A DNA stretch of 43,731 nucleotides from Bacteroidales bacterium. GTDB taxonomy: Bacteria; Bacteroidota; Bacteroidia; Bacteroidales; UBA932. Position numbers and translations under genes: made by a program. Below the pieces are notes generated by a model. The model was not told where the DNA came from and searched no databases. It worked only from the letters and a program-made list of their open reading frames with translations. Shown here in pieces: positions 41,878 to 43,731 of the stretch. The stretch covers positions 1 through 43,731 of the forward strand of contig JAFZBM010000048.1 in assembly GCA_017561765.1 (NCBI GenBank), given 5' to 3'. Every line of letters starts with the position of its first letter. Positions within the stretch are counted from its first letter, which is position 1.

Positions 41878-43076
41878 AGGTTCAACTCTTTATGCACGGA
41901 GCCGCAGTTATCATAAGAAAAATTGCCGACCACATATTCCCGGGCAGCGGCACTGAGCGCCGTATATCCGGCAGCGTCCCCCGTCACCCATTCTATCCCG
42001 GCTTTCAAGTCTACGGCATCACAACGCCGTGACAGATAACCGGTGACCTTATGGCGTATCAAATCCTTGACGCCGCCTGAATCAAAGCCCACGCAAGGCA
42101 ACCCGCAGGCCATAGCTTCCAGAAGCACATTCGGGAAATTGTCGGCGAGGGTCGGTGTCACGAACACGTCAGCCGCATTATACACACGTATTATCTCATC
42201 TTCCGAATCCAGTCTCCCCGTAAACACAGTATCCACCGGGAGCGATTCCTTGATGATGTGGTCGTTCTGCCCCAGCACCAGACAAACGAATCTCGAGGTA
42301 TCCAGATTGGATAGGCATCTGAACATGTAGTCCCAGCCCTTATAGGGATTGCCTACAGCCTCGGCTCCGAACAGCACCACTTTCCTGCTGTCCCCGCCGA
42401 AATAGAACGACTTTGCGGCGGCCTTGTCTCCCGGCTTGAACTTCTCCGTGTCGATAAGATTCGGGCATACTGCAACCTTGTGGCCGGCGCCGATTGCACT
42501 TGCCGACGCACAATCGGCCAGCCAGTTGCTTGGCGCCAGGAAAGAAAGGTTCGGATAGTTCCCCCAGCAGCTGAGTTTTGCCTTGAATGAACCGGCCACA
42601 ATATCAGGAAGCATGCGGCGGCGGATCAAGGGGCAGTCCGAGCATGCGGTGCAATACTTCCCGCAATCCATCGAGTAATGACATCCGCCCGTTACAGGAA
42701 GCATGTCGTGCATAAACCAATACACCGGCTTGCCCAGTTTCAGGAGGCGCACAAGGCCCCTGACGCTTAAGAGTCCGTCGTCAACCCAGTGCAGATAGAT
42801 CACATCCGCCGCCAGAACCTTCGGATTACGGTCCAGTCTGAATCCGGACCACATGAAACCGAACGAGCCGAAAACGCCGTAGAGTCCGTTGACCTTGAAA
42901 CGGAGCCAGCGGTCAATCTTGTAGACAAGCGCCCTTAACGGCCTCCCTTCGAGCAACTCATCCAGCGTCAACATATCCGAGGACACGCCCGCCCTGCACA
43001 TTGCCTCGCTATGGCGGAATGCTGCGATAGACGCGCCTCCAGCCCTTCTGGACATATTTATGTGGAGAACCTTCAT
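41874..43076 (-). CDS. Glycosyltransferase family 4 with cysteine-rich insertion (WcaC-like)
   Basis: A 400-residue GT-B enzyme. The N-terminal MSRRAGGASIAAFRHSEAM and the C-terminal TPTLADNFPNVLLEAMACGLPCVGFDSGGVKDLI are GT4 signatures. A cluster of five cysteines (132-148: CHYSMDC, CTACSDC) follows the second strand region and resembles a metal-binding insertion seen in WcaC-type colanic-acid glycosyltransferases. It overlaps the EpsG gene's stop by 1 nt (TGATG) and the fucosyltransferase start by 4 nt. Donor sugar unknown. Confidence 0.91.
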   Translation of the reverse strand: MKVLHINMSRRAGGASIAAFRHSEAMCRAGVSSDMLTLDELLEGRPLRALVYKIDRWLRFKVNGLYGVFGSFGFMWSGFRLDRNPKVLAADVIYLHWVDDGLLSVRGLVRLLKLGKPVYWFMHDMLPVTGGCHYSMDCGKYCTACSDCPLIRRRMLPDIVAGSFKAKLSCWGNYPNLSFLAPSNWLADCASASAIGAGHKVAVCPNLIDTEKFKPGDKAAAKSFYFGGDSRKVVLFGAEAVGNPYKGWDYMFRCLSNLDTSRFVCLVLGQNDHIIKESLPVDTVFTGRLDSEDEIIRVYNAADVFVTPTLADNFPNVLLEAMACGLPCVGFDSGGVKDLIRHKVTGYLSRRCDAVDLKAGIEWVTGDAAGYTALSAAAREYVVGNFSYDNCGSVHKELNL

Positions 43077-43731
43077 CAGTCGAAATTATACTTTATTGAC
43101 GGATGGTCATGATAATCCTGGAAGAAGAAATAATACGGGTGCATGCGCATCTCGTTTGTCGGGTCGTAATTGATGTTGCTCCGGACGTAGCCGAACAACA
43201 AATAGAAACACATCAAACCCGCTGCAGCATACGATACGAAGCGGCGCTTGATCTCAGCCTTGTGGAGCCTCGGTCCGAAAGCCCAGGTCACGCAGATAAT
43301 GCCGAACAATTCAAAAGGCAGCACGATGCGGTCTATCAACTGCATCTCGAAGAAGAAGTTCGAAAGCACGATTCCCACCAGGAAAATCTTGCTGAACCAA
43401 TGGTTAAGTTTCTTCCGGGGCATCCACAGGTAGACAAAAATGCCGATTATGGATTTCTTCAAGATACCCAGAAGGCTGAATTCGGAAGTATCGACAAGTT
43501 CCTCGTCCATATACACATTCAGACGCTCGGTGGCGCCGAAACCCAGGGCCTCGTAAGCCGAAAGCATCTTCATAATGTCCAGGTTCTTCAATATCAGGCC
43601 GGATACCACACTGACTCCGATCAGGACAAACGGCACCCATCTGTGCTTCATGGGGATAAAATAGCACAGCAGGTACACGGGTATCACGTATATCGCCGAT
43701 GTGTGCATGAAATAAGCCAATACCCCCAACA
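43076..43731 (-). CDS. EpsG-family polysaccharide polymerase (5' end cut by window)
   Basis: Membrane protein of which 218 residues are inside the window; the coding frame runs past the window end, so the true start is not visible. At least five hydrophobic segments and the motif FMHTSAIYVIPVYLL, with the typical EpsG histidine in a short loop, fit the EpsG/Wzy-like polymerase family that joins repeat units in the periplasm. It is the first gene of the polysaccharide operon in this window, and its stop overlaps the next start by 1 nt. Confidence 0.82.
   Translation of the reverse strand, partial: LGVLAYFMHTSAIYVIPVYLLCYFIPMKHRWVPFVLIGVSVVSGLILKNLDIMKMLSAYEALGFGATERLNVYMDEELVDTSEFSLLGILKKSIIGIFVYLWMPRKKLNHWFSKIFLVGIVLSNFFFEMQLIDRIVLPFELFGIICVTWAFGPRLHKAEIKRRFVSYAAAGLMCFYLLFGYVRSNINYDPTNEMRMHPYYFFFQDYHDHPSIKYNFD

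Noticed and set aside
29264..43731. Mobile element or prophage origin of the polysaccharide operon
   Set aside because: No integrase, transposase, attachment repeat or tRNA end was found, so transfer cannot be supported from this window.

Overview
The window looks like chromosomal DNA from a member of the Bacteroidota, most likely a gut-type Bacteroidales. The evidence is a SusC/SusD outer-membrane pair, BACON-type and other surface lipoproteins, RNase Y beside a ZapA neighbourhood, almost no Shine-Dalgarno sequences, and several promoters of the Bacteroidota -33/-7 type (TTG or TTTG, about 20 nt, then TAnnTTTG). The genus cannot be fixed from sequence alone. No rRNA, tRNA, CRISPR array, insertion sequence or prophage was seen. 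No gene-free stretch exceeds 300 bases; the longest are 14214-14467, which holds a 30-codon ORF, and 28502-28723, which holds a terminator and a structured RNA.

Region 1 (1-3643): an almost complete TrkH potassium channel subunit diverges from an OxyR-like LysR regulator that is frameshifted and lacks the OxyR redox cysteines. A perfect 10-bp inverted repeat lies over both promoters. A small hypothetical protein and a small lipoprotein follow, the latter with a textbook promoter and a hairpin after it.

Region 2 (3664-7697, minus strand): a nucleobase salvage operon, transcribed as uracil/xanthine permease, adenine phosphoribosyltransferase, Tsx-like outer-membrane channel (DUF5020), then AzgA/PbuG-type purine permease. 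It covers outer-membrane entry, inner-membrane uptake and phosphoribosylation.

Region 3 (7716-18889): housekeeping and stress genes. They are a large MscS-type channel, a serine hydrolase coupled to a WYL-type regulator, a divergent umuDC pair, a 30-residue ORF with its own promoter, a Tat-lipoprotein FAD oxidoreductase, and an rny - orphan FecCD permease - L,D-transpeptidase operon.

Region 4 (18923-28558, plus strand): a surface nutrient-uptake locus of calcineurin-like phosphoesterase, SusC, SusD and a BACON multidomain lipoprotein, closed by a strong terminator. It has no glycoside hydrolase or local regulator, so a phosphorylated substrate is plausible. It sits between rny and zapA, which I recall as neighbours in many Bacteroidota.

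Region 5 (28559-43731, minus strand): one long, tightly packed surface-polysaccharide operon that runs on toward a coiled-coil protein, zapA and a probable 6S RNA. In transcription order it encodes an EpsG-type polymerase (cut by the window end), a glycosyltransferase, a fucosyltransferase, an acyltransferase, two glycosyltransferases, a beta-helix lipoprotein, a radical SAM/SPASM protein, a glycosyltransferase, the polyprenyl-phosphate glycosyl-1-phosphate transferase, a PF14907-type nucleotidyltransferase, and HddA, GmhA and a fused HddC-GmhB. The last three can together make GDP-D-glycero-alpha-D-manno-heptose, so the glycan probably contains heptose and fucose (inference).
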